Part shown: positions 44,193 through 53,393 of the stretch, piece after piece
How the letters are laid out: the number at the start of each line of letters is the position of its first letter
Numbering within the stretch: the first letter of the stretch is position 1
Assembly (NCBI GenBank): GCA_024401565.1
Contig: JAKSKU010000010.1
Coordinates: 1-64,000 of the forward strand
DNA from: Paludibacteraceae bacterium
Lineage (GTDB): Bacteria > Bacteroidota > Bacteroidia > Bacteroidales > Paludibacteraceae
Direction of reading: 5' to 3'
Length of the DNA: 64,000 nt
The notes under the pieces: model-generated
Database searches by the model: none
The model's input: only the letters and a program-made list of their open reading frames with translations
Told to the model about the DNA's origin: nothing
Position numbers and translations under genes: made by a program

Positions 44193-45734
44193 TTACGCCG
44201 GCGTCAATCCATGTTTTTTATTCGGACGCTCCACCTTCTTGCCTTTTAACGACGCGAACGCATCAATCACACGGCTGCGAACATCCTTAGGATCAACAAC
44301 GTCGTCAATATAACCTTTTGCACCTGCCTCATAAGGATTAGCATACTCGCGACGGTACTCTTCAGCCTTCTCTTTCTTGAATGCCTCGACGTCGCCTCCA
44401 GCCTCAACAATGGCTTTAATCTCCTTATGATAAAGCACCGACACAGCACTCTCAGGTCCCATCACCGCAATCTCAGCAGTAGGAAGGCAGAACACGTAAT
44501 CAGCACCGATATGTCGGCTTCCCAACGCCACATATCCACCACCGTAGGCTTTTCTTAGCACCACAGTAATCATAGGAATTGTAGCCTCTGCGTAGGCATA
44601 GAACAGTTTGGCTCCATGACGCACGGCACCCGAGTGCTCGCCATCAACGCCTGGAAGACAACCTGGCACATCCATCAATGTCAACAATGGAATATTGAAG
44701 GAGTCGCAAAAACGGATGAATCGTGACGCTTTGTCGGCGGCGTCGGCATCAAGCGCTCCGGCAAGATAATTAGGCTGGTTTGCCACAACACCCACCGTCT
44801 CACCATTCATTCTGATAAATCCGCATACAATATTAGGAGCAAACATCTCGTGTACCTCAAGGAACGAATCCTTGTCGGCCACACATTTCACCACCTCACG
44901 CACATCGTACGGTTCTTTTCCATCAGAAGGAAGAATTGACGCTATATTATTAGGGAAATCATCCGTAGAGACGCGAGATCTCGCGTCTTTATCAAATTCA
45001 ATATCATCAGCACTCTGTGGCAGATATTCAAGCAAGCGTCTCACCTGAGCAAGACAATCTTTCTCGTTTTCAGCGAAGAAATGGGCTGTTCCGGCTTTTT
45101 CTGCGTGGACTCTAGCCCCACCCAAATCCTCCTGTGATATGGTTTCGCCCATCACCGTCTCCACAACGGTAGGGCCAGTAAGGAACATCTTGGAAACTCC
45201 GTCGACCATGAAGACGAAGTCAGTCAACGCCGGAGAGTAAGCGGCTCCACCAGCGCATGGACCCATCACCACAGAGATCTGCGGCACCAATCCCGATAAC
45301 AGTGTGTTGCGGTAGAAAATCTCGCCGTAGCCACACAATGAGTCGACGCCGTCCTGAATACGCGCGCCACCAGAATCGTTGATGCCGATAATAGGGCAAC
45401 GCATCTTAGCCGCCAAATCCTGTATCTTAGTGATTTTTCTCGCGTGACGCAAACCAAGGCTTCCTCCAAGCACCGTGAAATCCTGAGCAAACACACAGAC
45501 GTTCTTGCCTCCGATCTTTGCAGTTCCGCAAACGACACCGTCGCCTGGAGCATTGTCGCCATCCTTATGGACAAACATGTCCGTCTCACGGAACGAATCC
45601 GCGTCGACCAATAGTTCTATTCTTTCACGAGCCGTAAGCAAGCCTTTGGCATGACGCTTCTCTATAGCAGCCTCACCACCACACAATAACGCTTTCTCGC
45701 GTCGACTTTCAAGCTCAATAATCTTCTCTTTCAT
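44193..45734 (-). CDS. Acyl-CoA carboxylase / decarboxylase carboxyltransferase subunit
   Basis: The 513-residue protein belongs to the MmdA/PccB carboxyltransferase family. It has two crotonase-like halves: GINDSGGARIQDGVDSL and GPCAGGAAYSPALTDF in the first, and MDVPGCLPG with RKAYGGGYVALGSRHIGAD in the second. The substrate could be methylmalonyl-CoA or propionyl-CoA; the absence of a nearby membrane subunit leaves decarboxylase or carboxylase roles open. A 20-bp palindrome codes for part of the variable linker between the halves (residues about 248-256, DARSRVST). It precedes the biotin carrier gene by 15 bases; together they form two subunits of one complex. Confidence 0.93.
   Translation of the reverse strand: MKEKIIELESRREKALLCGGEAAIEKRHAKGLLTARERIELLVDADSFRETDMFVHKDGDNAPGDGVVCGTAKIGGKNVCVFAQDFTVLGGSLGLRHARKITKIQDLAAKMRCPIIGINDSGGARIQDGVDSLCGYGEIFYRNTLLSGLVPQISVVMGPCAGGAAYSPALTDFVFMVDGVSKMFLTGPTVVETVMGETISQEDLGGARVHAEKAGTAHFFAENEKDCLAQVRRLLEYLPQSADDIEFDKDARSRVSTDDFPNNIASILPSDGKEPYDVREVVKCVADKDSFLEVHEMFAPNIVCGFIRMNGETVGVVANQPNYLAGALDADAADKASRFIRFCDSFNIPLLTLMDVPGCLPGVDGEHSGAVRHGAKLFYAYAEATIPMITVVLRKAYGGGYVALGSRHIGADYVFCLPTAEIAVMGPESAVSVLYHKEIKAIVEAGGDVEAFKKEKAEEYRREYANPYEAGAKGYIDDVVDPKDVRSRVIDAFASLKGKKVERPNKKHGLTPA
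44969..44988. repeat. 20-bp palindrome of the GAGACG family inside the carboxyltransferase gene
   Basis: AGACGCGAGATCTCGCGTCT is perfect, and the flanks (GTAG before, TTTAT after) extend the match to the hairpins at 5883-5906 and 12192-12217 with mismatches. It lies in frame in the linker region between the two halves of the protein. Confidence 0.85.
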
Positions 45735-45769
45735 ACGGAATTTTATATGGCAGGCACAAGGCGGTTTCG

Positions 45770-46873
45770 TTATTTCGGAGCACGCCTATATAAGAATATT
45801 GCAATAAATAGGAACACAATATTAGGTATCCACACCGCTACTCGTGGACTTAAGCCTCCACTAATGGCAAATGTGGCTGAAATGGTATCAAACAAGATGT
45901 ATGAGAAACTGAGTGCCAAACCTATTCCGAGGTTCATACCCATTCCTCCCTTCACTTTCTTGCAACTGACAGCAAAGCCTATGGTAGTCAGGATAAACGC
46001 CGCAAAAGGGAAAGAGTGTCGTTTTTCATACTCGATCTCAAACTCCTGAATACTTCCGACGCCTCTCGCTCGCTGCTTGTCGATATAATGCACCAGCTGA
46101 GCATTGGTCATCTGCTGCTGCATCTCCTTATAGACGAAGAAATCCTCCGTATCCACATTGATAGTGGTATCAATCTTTTCGCCAGTCACCATCGTCTCAT
46201 GCATGCCGTCAAAATCACGGGTCACATACTTACGGAGTTCAAAATGACCAAGAGTGTCGTAGTCTGCGAACTGAGCAGTAGTACGGGAAACCAGCGTCTT
46301 TCCGTCAAACTTTTCAAGAGTCATTCTATAAGCACGCTTCAAACGCTTCTCGTATGTGCCAATATACAGAATCACACCCTTCTCCACTTCCAACTGAACG
46401 TTTGAAGCATTCGTCTCGCGTTTATAAGCATTCTTATACTTTGCCAAGAAATCAAGTCGCACCTCATTTGCTGGCGGAATAACATAGCTCGAAAGCAAAA
46501 ACGTCATAGTGGCAATCACAGCCGCAGACATCCAGTATGGCACCATTATACGATGGAAACTGACTCCCGAAGCATACATCGATATAATCTCCGAATCATC
46601 CGCCAACTTCGACGTCACAAAGATGACGGCAATAAAAGTAAGCAGCGGAGAGAAAAGATTTGCGAAATAAGGAGCGAAGTTCATATAATAGTCGAACACA
46701 ATCTCTTTTAAGGTTGCGTCGGCAAGCGTATCGATCTTTTCTGAAATATCAAACACAATTGCGATACTGATCAGCAAAACGATCATAAGGAAGTATGCGC
46801 CAAGCACCTTCTTGATAATATAAAGGTCGAGTCGCTTCAGCAAAGGTGTAGATATAAAAGGCAAATTACTCAT
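45770..46873 (-). CDS. LptF/LptG family LPS-transport permease
   Basis: The 367-residue protein has the LptF/LptG layout: three membrane helices in the N-terminal third (around 20-40, 65-90 and 110-130, with LIVLLISIAIVFDI-like and SPLLTFIAVIFVTSKLADDSEI), a periplasmic beta-jellyroll (about 135-265), and three C-terminal helices (FPFAAFILTTIGFAVSC, IGLALSFSYILFDTISATFA, VAVWIPNIVFLFIAIFLY). LptF and LptG with the LptB ATPase pull lipopolysaccharide out of the inner membrane. Only one such gene is here, as usual in Bacteroidota where the two are unlinked. It follows tgt by 15 bases, an order common in Bacteroidales. Confidence 0.9.
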   Translation of the reverse strand: MSNLPFISTPLLKRLDLYIIKKVLGAYFLMIVLLISIAIVFDISEKIDTLADATLKEIVFDYYMNFAPYFANLFSPLLTFIAVIFVTSKLADDSEIISMYASGVSFHRIMVPYWMSAAVIATMTFLLSSYVIPPANEVRLDFLAKYKNAYKRETNASNVQLEVEKGVILYIGTYEKRLKRAYRMTLEKFDGKTLVSRTTAQFADYDTLGHFELRKYVTRDFDGMHETMVTGEKIDTTINVDTEDFFVYKEMQQQMTNAQLVHYIDKQRARGVGSIQEFEIEYEKRHSFPFAAFILTTIGFAVSCKKVKGGMGMNLGIGLALSFSYILFDTISATFAISGGLSPRVAVWIPNIVFLFIAIFLYRRAPK

Positions 46874-46888
46874 AGTCCGTTTCTGTTT

Positions 46889-48019
46889 TTACAGTCTGAC
46901 GCTTAATTTCTTGACCATCTCCGCCTTCCATGTGGAGAAGTCGCCCGCTATAATGTGCTGTCGGGCCATCTTCACAAGACGAAGATAGAACGCAAGATTA
47001 TGGATAGACGCAATTTGCATAGCCAACAATTCGTCGCTCACAAACAAGTGACGAAGATATGCTTTCGTGTAAACCTGATCGACGTAGCAGTCGCTTTCCG
47101 GATCAAGTGGTGTGAAATCGTCTTTCCACTTCTGATTCTTCATATTCATAGTGCCGTTGGCAGTAAACAGCCATCCATTGCGTCCGTTTCTTGTTGGCAT
47201 AACGCAGTCGAACATATCCACACCACGCTCGATAGCCTCAAGAAGATTGGTAGGAGTACCGACACCCATCAAATAACGAGGTTTGTCAGTAGGAAGGATC
47301 TTGTTGACCACCTCAATCATCTCATACATCACCTCCGCTGGCTCACCCACCGCAAGTCCACCGATAGCATAACCCTCACGATTCTTTGACGCAACAGCTT
47401 CAGCAGCCTTCTCACGCAAATCCTTGTAGGTGCATCCCTGAACGATTGGGAAGAATGTCTGATTGTAGCCATACAAAGGCTCCGTCTCATCAAAATGTTT
47501 TAATCCACGGTCAAGCCAACGCAGAGTCATATCAAGACTCTTCTTTGCATAGTTGTAATCGGCAGTGCCTGGAGTACACTCGTCTAGAGCCATAATGATG
47601 TCAGCTCCAATCACACGCTGTGTGTCAACAACGTTTTCCGGAGTGAAAATATGTTTTGAGCCGTCAATATGCGAACGGAAAATACAGCCCTCCTCAGTAA
47701 GCTTTCTTTGTCCTGAGAGAGAGAACACCTGGAATCCACCACTGTCTGTAAGGATTGGTCGGTCCCATCCGTTAAACTTATGAAGTCCACCCGCCTTACG
47801 AAGTACGTCAAGCCCCGGACGAAGGTAGAGATGATAAGTGTTGCCAAGAATAATCTGGGCTTTGATATCGTCACGCAGTTCTCGCGTATGGACTCCTTTG
47901 ACAGAGCCAAGCGTACCTACAGGCATAAAAATTGGAGTCTCGATTGTGCCGTGATCAGTGGTGATTACACCAGCACGCGCTTTACTATTCGGATCAGTAT
48001 ATTGAAGGTCGAACTTCAT
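46889..48019 (-). CDS. tgt: tRNA-guanine transglycosylase
   Basis: The 376-residue enzyme swaps guanine-34 for preQ1 in tRNAs for Asp, Asn, His and Tyr, in queuosine synthesis. Catalytic regions are present: ILTDSGGFQVFSL with the general acid/base Asp, GGLAVGE, and DMFDCVMPTR with the nucleophile Asp. The zinc site is degenerate. E. coli has CDCYTC plus a downstream His; here the matching stretch is SDCYVD, so two of three cysteines are Ser and Asp, while the His in SIHN remains. This may be usual for the phylum, with zinc replaced by other packing. It is the first gene of a pair with the LptF/G permease. Confidence 0.95.
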   Translation of the reverse strand: MKFDLQYTDPNSKARAGVITTDHGTIETPIFMPVGTLGSVKGVHTRELRDDIKAQIILGNTYHLYLRPGLDVLRKAGGLHKFNGWDRPILTDSGGFQVFSLSGQRKLTEEGCIFRSHIDGSKHIFTPENVVDTQRVIGADIIMALDECTPGTADYNYAKKSLDMTLRWLDRGLKHFDETEPLYGYNQTFFPIVQGCTYKDLREKAAEAVASKNREGYAIGGLAVGEPAEVMYEMIEVVNKILPTDKPRYLMGVGTPTNLLEAIERGVDMFDCVMPTRNGRNGWLFTANGTMNMKNQKWKDDFTPLDPESDCYVDQVYTKAYLRHLFVSDELLAMQIASIHNLAFYLRLVKMARQHIIAGDFSTWKAEMVKKLSVRL

Positions 48020-48121
48020 GTTTTTATATTTTCATTCTAATTTATGCAAAGTAACGATTTTTTTGCGAGTTGTGCAACTTAATGAATTTGGTAAATGAAG
48101 AATGAAGACTCTCTTAAACAG

Positions 48122-48149
48122 AAAAAGGCAAATGTACCAACATCTGCCT
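48122..48149 (-). terminator. Rho-independent terminator after the GLUG lipoprotein gene
   Basis: AGGCAAATGT and ACATCTGCCT pair with one wobble around ACCA (48126-48149); on the minus strand TTTTT follows. It ends the run from rpoN to the lipoprotein gene. Confidence 0.75.
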
Positions 48150-48175
48150 TTACAAATATATATATTTATGACTAA

Positions 48176-48985
48176 TTACATCTGGAATAAAAGACGAGTC
48201 AGTTTATCTGATACCATTCTTCTTTTTATACTGTCTTCTTTACTAGTAATGATGCAATTCACATTTTCTTTACACTCAGATATCATCACGCCATCCTGAT
48301 AACTTGATGTCATTGAACTGACTCCTCTTTTCGCAGATACATTTCCTTCTGCATAGCTTCTTTGGATACCACCAAATTCCAGTAATCCAGCAATTCCACC
48401 TGCCAGGCACCCAGAAGATGTAACGTCACCTTCAAAATAGCAATCAGAAATACCTCCATAGCTTGCGATTCCAACTATTCCACCACAACAACCAACTCCT
48501 GAAACATTTCCTCTTGTTTTGCAGTCGTTTAAACATGTGCGATATGCATATCCACAAATGATGCCAACATTACGATATCCAACTACCATATCTGTCACTA
48601 CATTAACACCTGTGATCTTTGAATTAACTGCATATCCAATCAATCCGACATTATTGGCAGCCTCTGACTTTCCAATTCCACAACATGTTATGGTATGTCC
48701 GTTACCATTAAATATACCAATAAATGGGAATTCTTCAGAACCAATAGGAGATAAGTGCTCGTCTACAATCGTAATATCATTCTCTAGCGAAACAGACAAG
48801 GGAGACATCAAAGAGTCATTGATATGGAATTTTCCTGTATTGTAGTCACTCACGAAAGACAAATATTCCTCCGTGTTTGTAATAATCAATACGTTTTCTT
48901 CGGACGCCTCCTTTTTAGGAGCACATCCTTGTAAAAGCATAACGACCGTTGATACCAATAATAAAAAACAAGCCCTATTAATCAT
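48176..48985 (-). CDS. Lipoprotein with GLUG-type repeats
   Basis: The 269-residue protein has a lipoprotein signal (MINRACFLLLVSTVVMLLQGC). The mature part contains short beta repeats of the GLUG kind: VGLIGYAVNSKITGVNV, VGIICGYAYRTCLNDC, GGIVGIASYGGISDCYFEGD and GGIAGLLEFGGIQRSYAEGN. Such repeats build a right-handed beta helix and are found in surface adhesins and carbohydrate-binding proteins. No catalytic motif was seen. It follows a membrane-protein gene by 8 bases and ends with a terminator. Lipid anchoring on the outer membrane is likely; ligand unknown. Confidence 0.8.
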   Translation of the reverse strand: MINRACFLLLVSTVVMLLQGCAPKKEASEENVLIITNTEEYLSFVSDYNTGKFHINDSLMSPLSVSLENDITIVDEHLSPIGSEEFPFIGIFNGNGHTITCCGIGKSEAANNVGLIGYAVNSKITGVNVVTDMVVGYRNVGIICGYAYRTCLNDCKTRGNVSGVGCCGGIVGIASYGGISDCYFEGDVTSSGCLAGGIAGLLEFGGIQRSYAEGNVSAKRGVSSMTSSYQDGVMISECKENVNCIITSKEDSIKRRMVSDKLTRLLFQM

Positions 48986-48993
48986 ACCCTAAC

Positions 48994-49704
48994 TTAACTT
49001 AAAGCCTTTTGCAACACTGAAACCATGCTGTATCCATAATATCCCATCACAAATCCCAATCCGTACGCCGAAATGAAACTGACGAACGAGACATTCCTAC
49101 GATACACTAGGAAAAAACCCAAAATACCCAACAAAAATAAGAAAAAAGATATAACATACAAAATATTTCTGTAAAAAAATACCAAGGCGGTCCATTCTGT
49201 CATCAAATGAATAGTGTTTCCCACCAAAAAAGCAGCAGCAACAGTGAATCCACTTATGTAAAATCTGTTCTGAAAAGCTATCCTATTGATTATGGACACG
49301 AAAGCAAGAATAAGGTAAGAGAACGACGTCATCAATATACCCAACTGATAGAATTTAGGCACACTGTTACACGACAACACTGGCAGATCCTGTACTTTAT
49401 TGAGACAATGAGACAGAAAACACAACGACAAACACAAAAACATATAAAGAATCACTTTATTGTCTTTTGCAAACACCTTTTTTAGAATCCAATACAGGAA
49501 TATCACAATCAACGACCAGACAACTAGTATCAAATGCACCGTCAACGGCATATTTTGCGGATAGTAGTTATGGCTTATTATAATGCATAGCTCACTCCAT
49601 ACACTGGCTAAAACAATATGACGAGCCACTTCATTACGCCACGAAAAATAGATCAATGTCAAACAAAAAAAGACTGTAAGCGTATTGGATATTATCTGTC
49701 CCAT
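48994..49704 (-). CDS. Multi-pass membrane protein, unknown function
   Basis: The 236-residue protein has about seven hydrophobic segments, for instance ISNTLTVFFCLTLIYFSW, LILVVWSLIVIFLYWIL, ILYMFLCLSLCFLSHCL, ILMTSFSYLILAFVSII and ISFFLFLLGILGFFLVY. I do not recognise a family and no enzymatic residues stand out. It lies between rpoN (20 bases upstream) and the GLUG lipoprotein gene (8 bases downstream) and is probably co-transcribed with both. A role with the lipoprotein is possible but rests on position only. Confidence 0.7.
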   Translation of the reverse strand: MGQIISNTLTVFFCLTLIYFSWRNEVARHIVLASVWSELCIIISHNYYPQNMPLTVHLILVVWSLIVIFLYWILKKVFAKDNKVILYMFLCLSLCFLSHCLNKVQDLPVLSCNSVPKFYQLGILMTSFSYLILAFVSIINRIAFQNRFYISGFTVAAAFLVGNTIHLMTEWTALVFFYRNILYVISFFLFLLGILGFFLVYRRNVSFVSFISAYGLGFVMGYYGYSMVSVLQKALS

Positions 49705-49724
49705 TTAATATTTAAGTTCTTATC

Positions 49725-51221
49725 TTAGAATTCTTTTCTGAATTGAGCCTTCGGTATGCCCAGCTGGTCGCGATACTTTGTGATAGTACGGCGAGCAAGC
49801 GGAATTCCTTCTTTCTTCATATACTCCAAAATCTGCTGGTCAGACAATGGTTTTCTCTTGTCTTCCTCCTCCACACATTTTGAGATCATGTTCTTTATCT
49901 TGGCCACACTGTGCACCTCTCCCTCATCAGTCTCCACCGACTCTGTGAAGAAATACTTCAATGGGAAGATGCCAAAGTCTGTCAACACGTATTTGCTGTT
50001 GCATACACGAGAGACGGTGCTGGTATCGTAATTGGTGTCATCAGCTATCGTCTTCATGATCATCGGCTTTAGCTGCTCGTTGTCTCCTGTCTCAAAAAAG
50101 GCTCTCTGACGGTCGATGATGGCACGCATAACCGCCGTCATTGTCGCGGTACGCTGCTCAACAGCTGAAATAAACCATTTGGCAGCGTCTACCTTCTGCT
50201 TGATAAACATTGCCGCCTCTTTTTGAGATCGAGACTGATTCTTTCGGTTTTTGGCATACTCCTCAAGGACTGTCGCGTAATGATTGTTGACCTGCAGTGT
50301 TGGCGTATTGCCCTGATTAAGTGTCATGACAAGTTCACCGTCATCAAAATGTACGGTGAAATCGGGGATAATTGTCACTGCATTATCCGTAAACTCTCTT
50401 GAGACGAATGGGTATGGAGCCAGTTTCTGCAACACTGCAAAGGCTTTCTGAAACTCCTCGTCCGTCACTCCAAGAGATTTGGTCACCTTATCAAATCGTT
50501 TGTCAGCAAGATCCGATCCGCACTCCTCCAGTATGCGAGTGGCAAGTTTGACGGAATCTGTCTGAGGCTTTCTTCTCAACTGCAAAAGAAGGCATTCCAC
50601 AGAATCTCTTGCCCCGACGCCCGCAGGGTCCAATGTCTGCACAATGGAAAGAGCCTGCTCCACTTCTTCGGGAGAGATCATTTTTCCAGCGATGAAAGCG
50701 AAGTCGTCAATGATTGACTCAATATCACGGTCGAGACGTCCGATCGGGCTAAGGCATCCAATGACATAAGTGGCCACCTCCCTTAGGTTGTCAGGGATAT
50801 TTGGAAGCATCGCCAACTGCTTGTTCAGATCTTCCATAATAGTGTCGTCCACCTGATAACTCATTTCAGGTCGACGTTCCTGCTCCGTCATATCACTATA
50901 CTGGTAAGACGGTATATCATCGTCACTCACATAGTCGCCCAACGAGAAATCCTCATTGCTGCCGTGGTCGAAATCCATTTCATCGTCACCAGTATTGTCA
51001 TCTCCTTCTTTTTCGTCGTCATCATCACGCGATTCGGATGATTTGGGCATATCCAGCTCACGGTCGTCTTCAAGCTCAAGCGCAGGGTTCTCCTCAATCT
51101 CCTGCTCCACTCTCTCGTTGAATTCCTGAGTAGTTTGCGTGAGAAGCTTCATCACCTGTATTTGAAGAGGTGACAATTTGAGCAACTGCTGCTGTTGTTG
51201 GGTTAAAGACTGACCTATCAT
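49725..51221 (-). CDS. rpoN: RNA polymerase sigma-54 factor
   Basis: The 498-residue sigma factor directs transcription from -24/-12 promoters with help from enhancer-binding ATPases. Region I at the N-terminus is Gln/Leu-rich (QSLTQQQQQLLKLSPLQIQV) and binds activators. A long acidic region II follows (residues about 45-115, many Asp and Glu). The core-binding region comes next, and the RpoN box near the C-terminus reads ARRTITKYRDQLGIP, close to the usual ARRTVAKYRE. No enhancer-binding protein is in the window. It follows the SDR gene by 7 bases. Confidence 0.95.
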   Translation of the reverse strand: MIGQSLTQQQQQLLKLSPLQIQVMKLLTQTTQEFNERVEQEIEENPALELEDDRELDMPKSSESRDDDDEKEGDDNTGDDEMDFDHGSNEDFSLGDYVSDDDIPSYQYSDMTEQERRPEMSYQVDDTIMEDLNKQLAMLPNIPDNLREVATYVIGCLSPIGRLDRDIESIIDDFAFIAGKMISPEEVEQALSIVQTLDPAGVGARDSVECLLLQLRRKPQTDSVKLATRILEECGSDLADKRFDKVTKSLGVTDEEFQKAFAVLQKLAPYPFVSREFTDNAVTIIPDFTVHFDDGELVMTLNQGNTPTLQVNNHYATVLEEYAKNRKNQSRSQKEAAMFIKQKVDAAKWFISAVEQRTATMTAVMRAIIDRQRAFFETGDNEQLKPMIMKTIADDTNYDTSTVSRVCNSKYVLTDFGIFPLKYFFTESVETDEGEVHSVAKIKNMISKCVEEEDKRKPLSDQQILEYMKKEGIPLARRTITKYRDQLGIPKAQFRKEF

Positions 51222-51228
51222 GTAAGCG

Positions 51229-52059
51229 TCAAACGTTTTCTGTCAAATATTTTTGTGTGCTCTCCCAAAGTTGCGACCACTCCTCTCGTGTGAACATATC
51301 CGATGGAAACTGCTTGATCTGGCAGTCGAAATATGTCACTCCAGTGGTCTGCGGACGATTGGAGAGAAGATACAATACCGTCTCTGCTCCTTTTTCCGGC
51401 GTACGAACGAACGGACTTAACAAAGAATCGGCAATGCCTTCAAACCATCTTCCTCGTGTGATCATCACCGTGTTGACGATGCCTGGATCAACAGCGTAGA
51501 CAGAGATGTTTGTATTATCGTATTTACGTGCCAAATGTTGTGTATAGGCATACAGCGCAAGCTTTGAACTTGCGTATCTGCGGAATCTGTTGAACCTTTC
51601 GTCCGGCAAAAACGGATTTCCTGAAATAGTGCCCCAACGCATAGCAAGTGATACCATATTGATGATTTTGGCATCATGTGCCAATGAATATTGCAAACTC
51701 TCAATCAGGCGGACATTGCCTAAATAGTTGACCGTCATCGACATGTCTATATCATCTTTGCTCTGGCTTTCATACTGGCACAACAAACCCGCCGCGCACA
51801 CCAATTCACTGACGATATAGCATTTCTGCTCGATTGTCTCGGCAAACCTCTTGATTGAACGTCTGTCAGATAAGTCTAGCATGATGGATTCGATAGATGC
51901 GTGAGGAAAGGCCGACTGCAAATCATCCAGCAAAACCTTGGATTTAGCCAAACTTCTGCAAGCAATGACTAAATGTTTGCCCTGTCGCACAACCTCTTCG
52001 GCAATTACCCTTCCGATTTTTCCGGTCGCTCCAGTTACTATACTTATTCTACTACTCAT
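51229..52059 (-). CDS. Short-chain dehydrogenase/reductase
   Basis: The 276-residue protein has a Rossmann NAD(P)-binding motif TGATGKIG at residues 9-16 and the catalytic YASSK (Tyr and Lys of YxxxK). The conserved Ser region is at MVSLAMRW. The sequence resembles retinol-dehydrogenase/WWOX-like SDRs, with DPGIVNT after the active site. The substrate cannot be deduced. It is the first gene before rpoN (7-base gap), and a 248-base gap upstream holds the terminator of the YeiH-like gene. Confidence 0.85.
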   Translation of the reverse strand: MSSRISIVTGATGKIGRVIAEEVVRQGKHLVIACRSLAKSKVLLDDLQSAFPHASIESIMLDLSDRRSIKRFAETIEQKCYIVSELVCAAGLLCQYESQSKDDIDMSMTVNYLGNVRLIESLQYSLAHDAKIINMVSLAMRWGTISGNPFLPDERFNRFRRYASSKLALYAYTQHLARKYDNTNISVYAVDPGIVNTVMITRGRWFEGIADSLLSPFVRTPEKGAETVLYLLSNRPQTTGVTYFDCQIKQFPSDMFTREEWSQLWESTQKYLTENV

Positions 52060-52256
52060 CTATCACATTGATTTTTAACCTCTTTTTCTCATCAATTGGT
52101 TGGTTAATCAACTTGATTCCATTTTCATGAAACTCAACATGCGAAATTACTTAACTTTTCAACAATATAAACATCAGCAATAAATGTTATTGAGCATGTT
52201 TTTTAAATTAGGCACTAATATGCACTGTGTAATGCCTCCTATGTTATACTATTGAC

Positions 52257-52283
52257 AAAAAAGCCGTTCTTTTTATACGGCCT
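52257..52283 (-). terminator. Rho-independent terminator after the YeiH-like gene
   Basis: On the minus strand GCCGT and ACGGC pair around an A-rich loop and are followed by six T, 25 bases past the YeiH-like stop codon. The stem is short. Confidence 0.65.
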
Positions 52284-52307
52284 ATAAGATTCTGAAATAT
52301 TGGAATA

Positions 52308-53393
52308 CTATGCCACACAAAAAAGTATATAGCTTAAAGAGGCTATGCTGATTATAATCCATAACAGCACTCCCTGTATCAAAGGCCGGAATCCTACCGA
52401 CTTTAATGTGGCTTTTGTCAATCCGGCTCCAATAAAGAAAAGTGACAATGTAATCAATTGCTTTGCCAACAGGTTAACGGCCCCACTGAACGCTGTGCCT
52501 ACTTCAGCGGCATTTTCTCCGATCAAATCGCCATTTGAAAGGACATACGTGTTGAAAAGAATTGCAACAACAAACCAGATAATAAACGTAGGAATGGACT
52601 TATACCATGGTTTTTTAGCCTCACCTTCGTTATCCTGACGGAAGAATAGTGGTGTGACCAACACCAATCCTACAATCCATAACGCACGAGTAAGTTTGAT
52701 AGTTGTCGCAACTTCCAATGCGGAAACTCCCTGTGTAGCTATCAAATCCGCATGGGCATGATCGTAAGCAGCTCCAGCCCCCACCACTGAACTTGTGTCG
52801 TGGATAGCGATGGCAGCCCACATGCCAAACTGTTTCATGCTCAATCCGATGAAGTCGCCAATGACAGGGAAAATGAATAATGCTACAGCGTTTAGAATAA
52901 ATACGACACCAAGAGCAACTGTCATTGATTCCGATTTGGCTTTGATCGTCGGACCGACTGCAGCAATTGCCGAACCTCCACAAATGGCTGTTCCTGATGA
53001 GATCAAATAACTTGTCTGTGAATCTACTTTTAGAATCTTGCGTCCGATAAAATAACCTATGGCAAGTGTGCCGAATACACTCACGATAGTGAAGAGCATT
53101 CCTTCACGTCCGGATGCGATGGCCTGGTTGACATTCATTCCGAATCCAAGTCCAATCACCGAGTACTGAAGCATCTTCTTAGACATCAGTTTGGTAAAGT
53201 CTGCGTACGTCGCTCCAAAAGTTAAGGCAAAAACAATACCTAAGAAAAGAGCAATTGGCGACGTCACCCATGTAGCAATCCATGATAATGATCCTAAATC
53301 CACTCCAAATTGCTTTACTACAAAACCCATTAATAGCGAAAATGCAAGGATAGACACTATCGCTAAGTAAACTATCTTACTCATCTTGTTCAT
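52308..53393 (-). CDS. YeiH/UPF0324 family putative sulfate exporter
   Basis: The 361-residue membrane protein has about ten hydrophobic helices and the family signatures SSGTAICGGSAIAAVGPTIKA, AIHDTSSVVGAGAAYDH and VTPLF. The UPF0324 family (YeiH type) is described as a putative sulfate exporter; direct evidence is thin. Its start overlaps the end of the Cys-rich gene upstream by 17 bases, so the two are translationally coupled. It is followed by a terminator. Substrate is uncertain. Confidence 0.88.
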   Translation of the reverse strand: MNKMSKIVYLAIVSILAFSLLMGFVVKQFGVDLGSLSWIATWVTSPIALFLGIVFALTFGATYADFTKLMSKKMLQYSVIGLGFGMNVNQAIASGREGMLFTIVSVFGTLAIGYFIGRKILKVDSQTSYLISSGTAICGGSAIAAVGPTIKAKSESMTVALGVVFILNAVALFIFPVIGDFIGLSMKQFGMWAAIAIHDTSSVVGAGAAYDHAHADLIATQGVSALEVATTIKLTRALWIVGLVLVTPLFFRQDNEGEAKKPWYKSIPTFIIWFVVAILFNTYVLSNGDLIGENAAEVGTAFSGAVNLLAKQLITLSLFFIGAGLTKATLKSVGFRPLIQGVLLWIIISIASLSYILFCVA

